A stretch of DNA of 64,000 nt from Adenophora triphylla var. japonica (Eukaryota; Streptophyta; Magnoliopsida; Asterales; Campanulaceae), in assembly GCA_022495995.1 (NCBI GenBank), contig JAFEMH010002587.1, positions 186,001-250,000 on the forward strand, read 5' to 3'. Under the pieces are notes generated by a model, which saw only the letters and a list, made by a program, of their open reading frames with translations, was not told where the DNA came from and did no database searches. Of the stretch, positions 10,812-21,136 are shown one piece after another; position 1 is the stretch's first letter; each line of letters begins with the position of its first letter. The translations under genes were made by a program, and so were the position numbers.

Positions 10812-11602
10812 GTAGCCCCCGACTCTTTAGCTCGATTATTTATGAGCGAGTAAGGAGTAGATAAGATAAAAATAAGATTTTGACCATTTTGAGTTGATCC
10901 TTTTACTTTATAATAATAAAAGTTGTTTTTCTTGGACCAATTTCCGTATTGCGTTTCGATCGATAAGCAGTTCAGAATGCGTGCGGATCACTTTGAGTCA
11001 CGATAGTGGAGATTTTCTTTCAAGATTGGCAGACCAGTGACTTGGGCTAAGTTTGAGTTAGTAGGGAAGCTTGGCCTACAACTATGATGAGTTGAGGAGA
11101 TGGCGAGTTCCCTTTTTTCGGCGGTTTCCTCTACAGTTCGTTGGACTGCTCTCTTTTGATCTCGCTTTGTTGTCGTTGCTCTGGCTTTGAAGTCACTCGA
11201 CTTGCTCAGCTCTGCATTCCGCCGCTTCATGCTTTCCTCTCCGCTGCTCCTTCTTCCAAGCTGCTCCGCCCCTGAAGTCGCCTGATGCTAACCTCGCAAT
11301 TCTGCTCCGATCTCTGGTTGGATAATGTGCATCCATGTGTTAGATCGGAGGAGCTCTTCAACTGCAACTCGCTTGATCTGTTGCTTCCACTTTCCTAGCT
11401 GCTCTGCATCCGAAGTCCATGCTGTTGACAAGAAGGAAATGGGGAAAAAATTGGGGGTTTCCTTTCCTGTCAACAGATCCTCAATTCTTTTTTCATAAAA
11501 ATCAGAGATGGGAGTTTCACTGCCTTTCCTTCTCTTCTTCTCCTTCGCCGTCTGCCGTGCAGAATGCCTGTGGCGTAGGATATCCGACAACTTCTTTCTC
11601 GT
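10812..11602. other. Interior of the gene-less LTR element
   Basis: No retroelement protein is recognised. The minus-strand frames at 10988-11230 and 11288-11806 are open for 80 and 172 codons. The longer one runs into the LTR and has no family resemblance I can name. Probably non-coding. Confidence 0.45.
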
Positions 11603-11622
11603 TCCCGACAATGGAACCAAAC
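11603..11622 (-). other. Primer-binding-like site of the gene-less element
   Basis: Minus strand reads GTTTGGTTCCATTGTCGGGA directly after the LTR, similar to the TTGGTTCCGTTGCCGGGA after the LTR at 29008. The tRNA is not assigned with certainty. Confidence 0.6.
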
Positions 11623-12099
11623 TGATGCTGCAAAAAATTCGCTTACCGAGGATTTCCAAGCTAGATGAAGGAAAAGGTTGTCCATGGCATAGAATTCCCT
11701 TGTAGCAATCTACAAAACAATGCACCGTTAGGGTGGGTCTTCCCCCCCAAAACCATTCGGCGTGAGAATCATTAATTCGTCCTTTGGTTATGTAAATATT
11801 GAACATTATAGAGAGAGAATTTTGGGGTTTTGGGAGGAAGAGAGAGTATGAACCTGGGACCGATCCCCTGAAATGAGAAGCTTGAATTGTATTTGTAGTC
11901 TGGGTGGGCTTTTAGCCCTAAAGCCCATTTGGCCCATTTCAGCCCATTTGGGCCGCCATTTTCTCCATTGGACCTGAGGTCTTTATATTAATAATGATCA
12001 TTTTACCCCCATAATATTGTATACTCTTTATGTATTTGTATGCCCATTTTGCCCCTTAGGCATATCATATTTTCTGTTGAATTTTTTATGGTCACATCA
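11623..12099 (-). repeat. 5' LTR of the gene-less element
   Basis: 477 bp. Minus strand starts TGATGTGACCATAAAA and ends TTTTTTGCAGCATCA. It contains a purine-rich GAGAGAGAATTTTGGGG stretch and GGCCCATTT repeats. Confidence 0.7.
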
Positions 12100-12275
12100 A
12101 TAAGCATGAAGAAGAGTACTGAATCTTTTGTATGTGCTGCATCATTTCTATAGCATTTAGGTATTTCATTAAGGCAAGGTGGAGTACCAAATACTTTTTG
12201 TACAAATGGGTTTCGTAAAGCTCCACCAACATTTCTGGTGTTTTCTATGATACGGGTTTGACTACTTTAATATTG

Positions 12276-12585
12276 TACTCCCTCTGTCCCAAAGTAACAA
12301 TCCTACTTTCCTTTATGATACGTCCTAGAGTAAGAGTCCCGCTCCGAAAATGACAAATTATGAACACTGTTTTGGACATATTTGTCCTTATAATGCTTGT
12401 ATAATTACAAAAAAAAAAAAAAAAAAACAATGCTCAACTAACCTATTTTTTACCCACTTGAATTATAATTAGTGTTTTGGACAATTATGTTCTCAAATCA
12501 CTTGAATTGATTACTCATTTTCTAATGTTTTCTTAATAAGTGTGCAAACTTAAGGTAGGACTCTTACTATGGGACGGAGGGAGTT
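12276..12585. mobile_element. Stowaway-like MITE with A18 tract
   Basis: Left end TACTCCCTCTGTCCC; right end GGGACGGAGGGAG with TA decayed to TT. Subterminal AACAATCCTACTTTCC is mirrored by GGTAGGACTCTTA. About 310 bp; a poly-A run sits at about 12409-12426. Confidence 0.8.
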
Positions 12586-13390
12586 GTAGCTTTTACCTAT
12601 ATAAGAAAAGGTCTTCATTAACTTCTGTGTTGGTGGAGACTTATGCGTTCTTTGGTGCTCCAAAGAGAACCAAATTTTAGTTGGGGGTGGAGACATCATG
12701 CTTAAAGGGTAATATTGAGAGTATGATATCGAGTTTGCAACCAGGGGAGTGCATAAGCTCAAACTTTTCCTCAGTTCACCTTGTCCATGTTCTGGCGGAA
12801 CCCTTTCTTAGGCTAGAATTTTGTAGTTGGAAGGTTCCTGGTAAAGGTTGCTTGGAAAGAGAGCTCCTAGAATTTGACCAACTAGTTAGGTGGTATCGTT
12901 CTTCAGATTGTAAACCTGTAGACCATAAAATTAATTGAATACAGTGCCTCTTCAAACTGAAGAATTCCGATATAGATATGGTCATCCATCAAACCCGGGT
13001 TTACAAGACTTTGGAGCACATATGGGCCAGGCATAACATCAAATGTTTTTTTTTTTTTTCAATCTAAAACGGAAAAACTGTCTTGTAAACACCAAATAAA
13101 GAGGGTCTTCTATCTTAAGGGAGTTTTTTAGAGAAAATATTCCGAAAACAAAATGACTGATTAGTGTCATCAAATATGTTCAGCTAGGCCAGAACCAGAA
13201 GATGCATGCCTGCACAACATGCTGTAATCATCCATGTAATCTGCATTTGACAAAAGGATGACTTTCATCCTCTCTTTCCATTCCAGAGTTTCAGAAAGCG
13301 TCTAGTAACCACGCAGAGTATGCTTTTACCGTTGTGAAGCAAATGTGGGTGGCAGAGAAAACTGGTCTCCAAAGGAATACATTATTTTCA
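12586..13390. other. Intron DNA, no recognised gene
   Basis: One plus-strand frame (12681-12938, 85 codons) is not recognised and has no family motif. A T-run lies at about 13047-13060. Nothing else is supported. Confidence 0.4.
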
Positions 13391-13666
13391 TACTCCCCGT
13401 CCCACCTCAAATTGCAAAAATAAAATAAAAATAAAGTCATTGCACATGAATTAAGGAGACATATATAGTATTAAGGTGTTGTGAGTATTGATAAATGATT
13501 AGGGAATATTAGTGGGGTAGAAAATAGCAAGTGGGTTAGTTGACGTGAGTATGACAAGTGAGTCCTTGACTAAAACATATATAAACTTTCCCTTTTGGGA
13601 TTTTGCAATTTCTAATGGGACAATAAATGGGGTAAGGTTTGCAATTTGAGTGGTACGGAGGGAGTA
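13391..13666. mobile_element. Stowaway-like MITE
   Basis: TA on both sides, ends CTCCCCGTCCCACC and TGGTACGGAGGGAG. Subterminal CTCAAATTGCAAAA is inverted in TTTGCAATTTGAG. About 275 bp; a related scrap is at 3559-3601. Confidence 0.82.
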
Positions 13667-13745
13667 TATATTTACATGGAACAAATAAATATTCTATTTT
13701 TGATCAAGCGATATAACAAAATCCTATCTGGTTCCGTACAAGCTG

Positions 13746-13900
13746 TAGTTGATGTATAGTCTTTGAGTTTGAACCCGTGATTTAGGGTTTATACACGAGT
13801 TCAAACTCAGTACATTTACGCAGAGTGATAGCTCTTGTAGCACCAGGTTGCCCTTTTATTGAAGTTATTGCACGTAGCTAGTAGTTGATGTATCGTCTTT
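13746..13900 (+). mobile_element. SINE-like short insertion with 19-bp direct repeats
   Basis: TAGTTGATGTATAGTCTTT (13746-13764) recurs with one change at 13882-13900. Between them are 117 bp containing GAGTTCAAACTC, like a Pol III box B, and a tail with CACCAGGTTGCCCTTTT, reminiscent of plant tRNA-derived SINE ends. Long, variable target duplications are typical of SINEs. No box A is identified, so it may be 5'-truncated. The insertion duplicated DNA that now lies next to the exon acceptor at 13909. Confidence 0.45.
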
Positions 13901-13909
13901 GTGTTCCAG

Positions 13910-14003
13910 CGGACGATGTGGTAGCATACAAACACGGAGAAAAGTCAGCACAAACTTTAAGTTCTGCAGGATTTCAGAATCTGACATTTAGAACCTATAA
14001 CGG
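13910..14003 (+). CDS. Acyl-protein thioesterase-like, exon with catalytic Asp
   Basis: After acceptor GTGTTCCAG it encodes ADDVVAYKHGEKSAQTL, then SSAGFQNLTFRTYN. The Asp pair in ADDVV holds the catalytic acid of the Ser-Asp-His triad; plant relatives have ADDVVPFK-like sequence here. The donor is GG|GTAATC, leaving two bases that join G at 14098 to give Gly. It is separated from the previous exon by the 10.9-kb intron, yet phase and family order are exact, which links the two halves of the gene. Confidence 0.9.
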
Positions 14004-14097
14004 GTAATCTTCTCTTGACAATTTTTTAAACTTCATCTCTGAATGTCTTTACCAGCATGAACTCAACTGAAAGCTTGAGTAACTTTTGTTGTTGCAG

Positions 14098-14185
14098 GCT
14101 CGGTCATTACACCATACCAGAAGAGACCAATGAGGTTTGCAGTTGGCTTACTACAAAGCTCGGGCTCGGGGGACACAGGGCATAG
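14098..14185 (+). CDS. Acyl-protein thioesterase-like, last exon with catalytic His
   Basis: Acceptor TTGTTGCAG, then GLGHYTIPEETNEVCSWL, ending TTKLGLGGHRA and stop TAG at 14183-14185. LGHYTIP carries the catalytic His. The four visible exons add 137 residues of a protein usually near 250 in plants; the N-terminal exons lie left of the window. Ser, Asp and His are all present and no frame error occurs, so the gene looks functional. The product is expected to be a soluble cytosolic depalmitoylating hydrolase; the exact substrate is unknown. Confidence 0.9.
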
Positions 14186-14560
14186 TTTTGTGATTGAAAT
14201 AGACTGGTTCGGAATGGTACAAGGGGGGGGGGGGGGGTATACAAGAGCAAGGAAAGCATAAACATTTAGGAGGCATGAGTTATATACTCAGTATGGTGTT
14301 GGGAGAGAGGGGATTTGGGGGGGGGGGGAGGTATACTTATTTATTTAAAATAAACTTGTACCATAGAGTACAATGTATGTACTAGTAGTGCTAAAGTATT
14401 TGAGAAATAATTATTTTACTGGACAATGTGATAATAATTATTTTCACAATATCTTAAAGGCCCTCAAGACAAAAATACCTTTACTGTGCACTCTTAGGCA
14501 AAAATACCAGTTCATCTCAGAGAAAAAAAACTAAACTTTTGGGGTCATAAAACAAGGTTT
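14186..14560 (+). other. Thioesterase 3' flank with two long G tracts
   Basis: Contains a 15-G run (14223-14237) and a 12-G run (14317-14328), each followed shortly by GTATAC. These are probably within the 3' UTR or just past it. No poly(A) signal is singled out with confidence. Confidence 0.4.
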
Positions 14561-14853
14561 AATTCCATGAGGTCCTCACACTCCAAATCATTTTCCATAA
14601 GAGGCATTTACCATATAATCCCTCTAACAAACAAAGCAATACTACCTCCTATGACAAGTTGTATTTTATAATCCCTAGCTTAATAAGTGCACCCTTCCAG
14701 CATTTTATTAAGTTCACCCTCCTATCATTTTATTAAGTCCACTCTCTTTATCTATTTAATTTCTCCCCAACCACCATCACCTTAGGTCACCCCCTCCCCA
14801 TCTTCTCTAGTCAACACATCCGGCAACCATTAACTTCGGTGACCAACTCCGGC

Positions 14854-14891
<38 letters not shown>

Positions 14892-16965
14892 GCCGTGAGA
14901 CTATCAGTAAGTTCTCAGTTGTCAACTAAACTACTAAGAACACAATTAACTCCGGCGACCATCAACTCCGGCGACCTCTCCGGCGATCAAACAACTGAGA
15001 ACTTATAAGTAAGTTCTCAATTGTCCACTAAACTACTAAGAACACGATCAAATCCTGCGACCACCAACTTCGGCAACCAAACAACTAAAAACTTAACTTA
15101 TTAGTAAGTTCTCAGTTATCTCCATTAAGAACACGATCAACTCCGGCGATCACCAACTTCGGCGACTAAACAACTGAGAACTTATCAGTAAGTTCTCAGT
15201 TGTCAACTAAACTACTAAAAACACGATCAACTCCGGCGACCAAACAACTGAGAACTTATCAGTAAGTTCTCAGTTGTCAACTAAACTACTAAGAACACGA
15301 TTAACTCCGGCGATCACCAACTCCGGCGAACAAACAACTGAGAACTTAAATTATCAGTAAGTTCTCAGTTGTCAACTAAACTAATAAGAACACGATCAAC
15401 TCCGACGATTACCAACTCCGACGACTAAACAATTGAGAACTTATCAGTAAACTCTGTCAATTAAACTACTAAAAACACGATCAACTTCGGCGACCACCAA
15501 CTCCGGCGATCAAACAACTGAGAACTTAAATTATAAGTAAGTTCTCAGTTGTCAACTAAAATATTAAGAACGCGATTAAATCCGGCGAACACCAACTCCG
15601 GCGACCAAACAATTAATAACTTAATTTATCAGTAAATTCTCACTCTTTCTATTCAATTTCAAAAATTTAGTTTTGCAATAATATAATAAACTATAAAAAT
15701 AATGAAAATAATTTTTTCAATGATATATTTTTCAGATAATTATGTAAATGGAAGAAAAAGAAATAACATAAACATAAAATTATAATTATGTAAAAAGAAA
15801 AAGTGTGGAGCTTATTAATTAAATTAATGTGACACTTACAAAAGAAAAGAAATGAAATGAAAAGAAAAGGACTAGTAATTTATCTTGCCCATATCTCGTT
15901 GGTAAAAAATCCAACACCAAAAGTGACTAAAAATTTCAACAGCTTCAGCTTTGCTCAGATTCACGCAAGACCAAGCTCAGATTTCGGTGAGGTAATTCAG
16001 TTTTCGGCTTAGATTCCGATGAGGGAAAAACTTACAGAGGAGGCCCAAGATATGAAGAAGTTGCCAGAATAGGACGACCGGAGATAATGCTGATGGAGAC
16101 GCCGGAGATGGAGGGCTTAGAGCAAATCGGCAACGATGTCCTTGTGCCAGAGGATAGTTGCTACTGGAATATCGCAAGGATATAGAGGAAACGGCGGTGG
16201 AAAAGTGGTAGATCGCCGGAGAGGGGAGTTTTCGCCGGGGAAGCGGAGAGTTCTCTGGAGTTGCAGATTTGGCCGGTGTGGTGAGGTCGCCGGAGTAATA
16301 AGTCGCCAGGAAGGCTTGAGAAAGATAAAGACGAAAAGTGGTGGTCGGATCTGCTTTGGTCCGGCGAAGAGAGGGTGGACGGAGGTAGGGAGGATAGTGG
16401 TGGCCGGGAAATGAGAGAGATAGAGACTAACTTGTAAGAATGTCGCCGGAGAGTTCTAGATTTGAGAAATAGACCGGAGATCTGGCGACGTTGCTGCTCG
16501 GCGTTGTTGGTGGATGAAGTTGGGAGAGGATATGATCGCCGGAGTTGAGGAGGAGAAGGTGGCCGGAGTTTTGGGTGACCGGAGGTGGGGAGAGGAGAGG
16601 GATGTCGGAGGTGAGGGAGGGGGTGGACGGGATAGGGAAAGGTCGATTGAGCTGTAGATGTGGCCGGAGAAGAAGAGTCCGTTCTTCGGAGCTATAGAAG
16701 ATTCGTCGACCGGCGGTGGGGAGGAGGTAGCCGGAAAGATGTAGTAGAGAGTTAAACTTAGAGAGAGAAACTGTGAGAGTGTATGTGTGATGTGGAGAGG
16801 GGGTGTATTGTTTTATTTAAATATATTATTTATGGAATGAGGGATTATATGGTTAATTTTTTTTCAAAGTAGGACTAGGAGGTAGAGTTGATAATTTCAT
16901 GTTTTAGGATGTAATTTTGTTTAAACTGAGGGATTAGGACGTAATTTTCTCTTAAACCTAATACG
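14561..16965. mobile_element. Candidate fold-back or MULE-like element
   Basis: Outer arms are loosely inverted copies. ACCATATAATCCCTC on the left (about 14610) matches the complement of GAGGGATTATATGG near 16840, and CTACCTCCTA occurs on the left against TAGGAGGTAG on the right. CTCCGGCGACC motifs on the left face GGTCGCCGGAG motifs on the right. No transposase and no target duplication were found. The interior includes a palindromic tandem array and CT/GGAG-rich DNA (15960-16760). Class uncertain. Confidence 0.4.
14825..15650. repeat. Palindrome-bearing tandem array (about 75-105 bp units)
   Basis: About eight units, each built from CAACTCCGGCGACC, then AACTGAGAACTTA, a short spacer, TAAGTTCTCAGTT, and GTCAACTAAACTACTAAG. 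The middle parts are inverted copies, so every unit can fold into a 12-13-bp stem. Unit length varies through loss or gain of ACCACCAACTCCGGCG blocks. A T-run of about 31 bases (14859-14889) precedes the array. Non-coding. Confidence 0.8.
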
Positions 16966-17457
16966 AAGAAATAGCAAATTACCTGGTTTGATTTGAGGTG
17001 GACAAAACGAATCAAAAAGTGGAGATGATGATCTCAGGCGCCGGAGAAGACAATCACCGGTTTCAAGCAATTGGGCAATTTGGGGATTTTTTTTGCTTTA
17101 TCAACTCTCAATAGCTCAAAGATGGTAAAGCTTGGAAAGTATTCTAATTCCTCTTTTTATACCCTCTCCTTAATTGCCATAAGTGGAAAGGGTGGATGAA
17201 ATAACAGTTAAAAAATGTCAATAATGGCCCGAATTGAATGCGGCGGTTCCAAGAAAAATGACCAATCGACAAGGTGTGTGTCAATAAATGCAGAAATTAC
17301 GGTGCATTGATGACAGCTCATTAAGTCGCATCAAAGTCAAATAGCGAGCATCAACCGAAATTGTTTGATGAGTAGAGCTTAAAAGCTCTGATCCCTCTTT
17401 CTCCAAATATTCCTTAACTTCCTACCAGACGAGTCGAGCTAGAAAAGTTGGGGCCAC
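16966..17457 (+). other. Probable 3' interior of a degraded Tat-like element
   Basis: Non-coding A/T-rich DNA that ends in the purine-rich AGAAAAGTTGGGGCCAC just before an LTR-like start, the expected place for a polypurine tract. No pol gene is seen. The assignment depends on the LTR call next to it. Confidence 0.35.
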
Positions 17458-18068
17458 TGAAAGAATAAAAGTGACGAGCTGGGCCTAGCAAAGCCAGCCC
17501 AACGTCCATGCTATTACATGAGCCCAATATGCCTAGAAGGCCCATCATCACGTCCCATAATTCGAACATTGATCAACCGGTCAAGTCGACCAAAGATACG
17601 ATCTGACCTTCCATAGGTCGCCACTTAACTTGGTCTGATATACAATCAATCACACATACGTTTTCTCTGCCTGAACAAGGCCCAAACTCGGGTCGACCTC
17701 GTTCCATTGAGCGACCTCGACCAAGCTAGACAGCCGTAGCCCACGCCGCCAAAATATCAAACTCAAATATTCTCGAAGACGGTTAATCCCCATATTCTCA
17801 TCGGGTTTAACGGGATTTACGACACATGTCCTACTCATTCGGTATAAATATCTACCCCTAATTTTCATGAAAAGGTAACGTCATTTTTACACACTCATTA
17901 TACTCGTTAAATACAATTTATAAACAAGACACCTATACTCATCCTCACGCCGAAGGGTATTAGCCGGATATCATCCCATCTACTTGTTTGTTCATGATTT
18001 CAGGTACTAGACGCCATATTACAACCTAATTGTTGGACTAAGGCTGATTCGAACCAATTCCTGCATCA
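17458..18068 (+). repeat. Gypsy-type LTR, probably a 3' LTR
   Basis: Starts TGAAAGAATAAAAG after a purine tract, has a TATA box (TATAAATA, 17843-17850) and ends near CCTGCATCA. Length about 610 bp. Only one copy is in the window, so termini are provisional. A 72-codon minus frame inside it (17650-17868) is not recognised. Confidence 0.5.
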
Positions 18069-18821
18069 TCAAAGTGGATGCCATTGTTCTTAATGCACAA
18101 GGATGGTTCGTATTGATATTTATGGTGGACATTTTCTTGTCAACCCGAATTCTGTATATCAAAAATATTATTTGAGGGAAAGTTTCTTAAAGCCGGATGG
18201 AGGCAGTGTTCAAGTTTTTCTTGAAGTGGAATCCGAACGTATCAAAATTTAGATCGAAAATATTGTTGTTTTAGATTAAGAGATGAAATTGTTATTGATA
18301 TTCGAGGTGAGCCTCCGCTTTTTGTGGAGTGCCATTTATTTTCTAATTGTGAATAGAATTGAATTTGTGTGTTTGCATAAAAAAACACTTTGAATTTAAT
18401 ATATGGTATAGGTTCAAATTGAACAGAGTGTGAATGTGAAATTATAAGTAATATTGTATTGGTTTACATTATACAACTGATTAGCTCAAAACTTTATATT
18501 ACTAAGTGGGTAGTAAATCCAATATTATTTTACATTATTAATAGCATCACATAAAGAGATTGAGTCCATAAAATTTAAGATATTGTGTCCAAAACAAGTG
18601 GTTCTCCATCTTTTTTACATATTCACCTTTTGCTGTCCCGTTTGATCATTCACACACCAAAGAAAGAAAGTTTATACTCCCTTTATCTAATTTTTTTCGA
18701 TCATTCATTTTAGGACGAAGAAGTATTATTCTTTATTCGATGGAGTTTACTTGTCCTGCTAAAAACAATTATCTCCCTTGCAATTTCTATCCCAGTTGTC
18801 CTACTTGCGACAATTATCTTG
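18069..18821. other. Unassigned DNA with a short coding-like stretch
   Basis: The plus-strand read VRIDIYGGHFLVNPNSVYQ and onward (about 18105-18250) looks protein-like but is broken and not recognised. Around 18675 an ACTCCCTTTATCT motif resembles one end of a Stowaway MITE, but its partner was not found. Confidence 0.35.
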
Positions 18822-19347
18822 ATGTGATTGTGAAATATGGATTTGGGTCTGAATAGTAAGTTAGGCCCAACATGGCGAGATGGGCCAAGTGGGCCCAAGG
18901 AATAAAGTGGGTATTGTACATATGCCCAAAAGTGTGAAGCGACATTCAAGTGAGGCGACAAGAGTAGTTGCGACATGAACAGGTCTAAGCGTGAGAATAA
19001 GCGGTAAGCGAGAAGTACCCATGGCAGTTAGCGACATGATGGGTGGAACTAGCAGGCGACAAGTATACGGCGGTTAGACGATGGGATTGGCGTCAATATG
19101 AGTATTGCCCCCTTCCTTAGGATTGTCGGATTGGCGACAATCATGACTGGTGACGTTAAGTGATTGACGTGCTGCCACGTAGGTACCCACTACAACCGTC
19201 AAAACAGTGTGATTTGACAAGGTGAATAGTGATTTCGCACTAACTTGGGGGTGGTTGGCAACCTTAAGGGATGATTGACACGTGTCCCCCCATGTGCAAC
19301 GCAAATTCTGCATGGGGGTATATAAACCTTAGAGAAAATATCATTTG
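18822..19347 (+). repeat. Tat-1 5' LTR, first part
   Basis: Contains several GCGACA/GGCGACAA words and the promoter-like GGGGGTATATAAACC about 25 bp before the nested insertion. The minus frames at 18710-18976 and 19074-19396 are chance. Confidence 0.6.
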
Positions 19348-19916
19348 TGTTGTGGGTAAAATTCAGGATTGCTTCATCTTGAGTTGTTATCAGCATGTCG
19401 ACATCTTCACACTCGAAGACAAGGTAAAAATTATTTACTTAATTAATTAATTATTTATTTCTGTTATATTTAATTACAGGGATAAATAGAACGTGGGAAA
19501 AAAATGTGTCCAATAGACTCCTTTCAACGGCTTGGAAGACTAAGTCAAGATGGAGATAACTTACCGAGATTATAGGGGAGTTTGTTAGGATTTTATTTTT
19601 ACGTTATTTTCTTTTTTATTTAAGCTCATGGCTGGAAACACACAAAAACACACCATTACACACACTTAGCTCACAAGTACTTTGTAATTCGCCATAGCTT
19701 TCTACCTTGTAACTCAGTGATAATACAATTGTTTGGGAAGGTAGGTGCTCATAATCACCTCCCGAGGTTTTGTGCCGGCGAGATAGTTATCTCAAGGGTT
19801 TTCCTCGTTACATGATCGAGCCATCCTAATTTCATTATTGTACCAATTATACTCCATTTTACCCTCCTTAGCTTCATTTCAAATTATTCCATTGTTGACT
19901 GTTTTTAGCCAAAACA
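19348..19916 (+). repeat. Tat-2 5' LTR
   Basis: 569 bp, TGTTGTGGG to CCAAAACA. It is immediately followed by the PBS. Confidence 0.93.
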
Positions 19917-19937
19917 GTTTGGCGCCCACCATGGGGC
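19917..19937 (+). other. Tat-2 primer binding site
   Basis: GTTTGGCGCCCACCATGGGG directly after the LTR. TTTGGCGCC is the usual start of the PBS region in Tat-type elements; the priming tRNA is not assigned here. Confidence 0.8.
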
Positions 19938-19951
19938 CATTGGTTTTTTAA

Positions 19952-21127
19952 TTGGTTCAAAACTCTTACGTTTCTACCATGTCTACCCAACCTTTGACTT
20001 CCGCCATCACCAAAGCCCTTCCTAGCAGTGTGAATCCTCAAACCAATAGCCGGTCGACAACCGGAGGCCAAGAAACATTGCCTCCTCCTCCTCCTGTGAA
20101 TTCTGGAAAGAAGCAGATGTCGCCATCTCCTGATCTTGAGATCAAGAGCATGCTGATGCAGATGAAGAATCAGCTGGATCGTCAACAGAATAGCACCTAC
20201 TTGATAGCCGAAAGCTTGATCAAGGTGCATAAAGATCAGGAGTTACTCTCCAAAAGAATGGATGTTGTCTCTCCTTACCGTCCTAGAGCTCTTGATTTCA
20301 ACATTGGGGACAACTCTCAAACTTTTAACGAATTCCTTCCGATAGCTTCATCTGTGAGGATGTCGACATCTTCTCCTCCCATTACTTCTGTGGCGATGTC
20401 GACACCCTTGGCTACCAGTGCCTACAGGATGACTTTTCCAAAAGGGCCTATCTTCACTAATAGCACCGTTCTGACGTTCTCTACAGATAATGTTAATCAT
20501 TTCATTAATTTTAATACTAGTTATGCTCTAGATAATACTGCTCGTACCACTAACCCTTTTGCAGGAACCTACATTGCAAATCAGCTCCAGGAATTGAGAG
20601 ATATGATCATGAATGTGCCGGGTGTCACCCCGCCTATCCAACAAGTCTCCCCAACATGTTACAATCAATCTCGCTTTACTCCAGCAATTGCGCATGTCAA
20701 CATCCCGAAAGGATTCAGCGTTCCTGCCATGAAGTTATATGATGGAAGTTCTGATCCTGAGGAGCATGTCGCCCACTACCAAGAAAAGATGGAGATCGTT
20801 CGCATCCCGCTCCAGTTTCGTGAGGCTTGTTTATGTCGAGGGTTCGGTTCAACGTTGGTAGGACCGGCATTGAAGTGGCTGATCCGCCAACCTCCTGGTT
20901 CCATTGGCTCATTTGCTCAGCTCGTCAACCTCTTCAACAATCAATTTTCTTGCAGCCGGCAATTTGAAAAGCTCACCAGCGATCTTTATCGTATCACTCA
21001 GCAACCCACTGAAGCCTTAAAAGACTTCGTTAACAGGTTTAATAAAGAAGTCTTGGAGATCCCAAACCTGGACATGGCAACAGCTGCAGAAGCTTTCAAA
21101 ATGGGCTTGAAGAAGGATTCCCCTTAA
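19952..21127 (+). pseudogene. Tat-2 gag, ended by an in-frame stop
   Basis: 391 codons. The N-terminal 150 residues are Pro/Ser/Thr-rich with a short charged helix (about 60-100). The Retrotrans_gag domain runs from about residue 260 (MKLYDGSSDPEEHVAHYQ) through PALKWLIRQPPGSI and FAQLVNLFNNQF. It stops at TAA 21125-21127 just after KMGLKKDSP. The downstream frame at 21137 continues in the same register (MVMNPCKKMEDIRNRAL), so a single nonsense change divides gag. Capsid proteins of this type form the cytoplasmic particle. MVQNSYV at 19952 is the first ATG after the PBS. Confidence 0.88.
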
Positions 21128-21136
21128 TGTGAAGAT

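Larger units (their letters stand above)
10576..12104 (-). mobile_element. Gene-less LTR retroelement (LARD/TRIM-like)
   Basis: Two direct copies share TGATGTGACC starts and CAAAAAATT ends (minus sense). The right copy, 11623-12099, is followed by a PBS-like TTTGGTTCCATTGTCGGGA. The left copy, 10581-10811, is preceded by the purine-rich GAGTCGGGGGCTAC. Flanks GTAAG and ATAAG differ by one base and may be the target duplication. The interior (10812-11622) encodes no gag or pol. It has the layout of a non-autonomous element that borrows proteins, and its PBS resembles that of the Tat-like element at 29009. Confidence 0.7.
3005..13909 (+). other. Giant 10.9-kb thioesterase intron made of transposons
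   Basis: Starts GTACTC and ends TGTTCCAG. The flanking exons join in frame (HGL-A-DDVV), with the Ala codon split 1+2, so this is one intron rather than two genes. Contents in order: about 950 bp without recognised genes (3005-3956), hAT-like MITE, copia B with a nested insertion, a gene-less LTR element, two Stowaway MITEs and a SINE-like insertion. Plants often splice TE-loaded introns when they are silenced. Whether this one is spliced efficiently cannot be read from sequence. Confidence 0.8.

Noticed and set aside
12681..12938. 85-codon plus frame in the thioesterase intron as an extra exon
   Set aside because: The exons on either side already join in phase and the translation has no thioesterase similarity.
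16136..16414. 92-codon frame rich in Gly/Arg
   Set aside because: Arises from GCCGGAG-rich DNA that is part of the inverted-repeat element; no domain seen.
18066..18090. PBS after the LTR at 17458-18068 (AAAGTGGATGCCATTG)
   Set aside because: The match to TTTGGCGCC-type sites is poor, and a purine tract before the LTR argues that it is a 3' LTR.
18673..18780. Further Stowaway MITE
   Set aside because: Only one weak ACTCCCTTTATCT end was found; no inverted partner within 500 bp.
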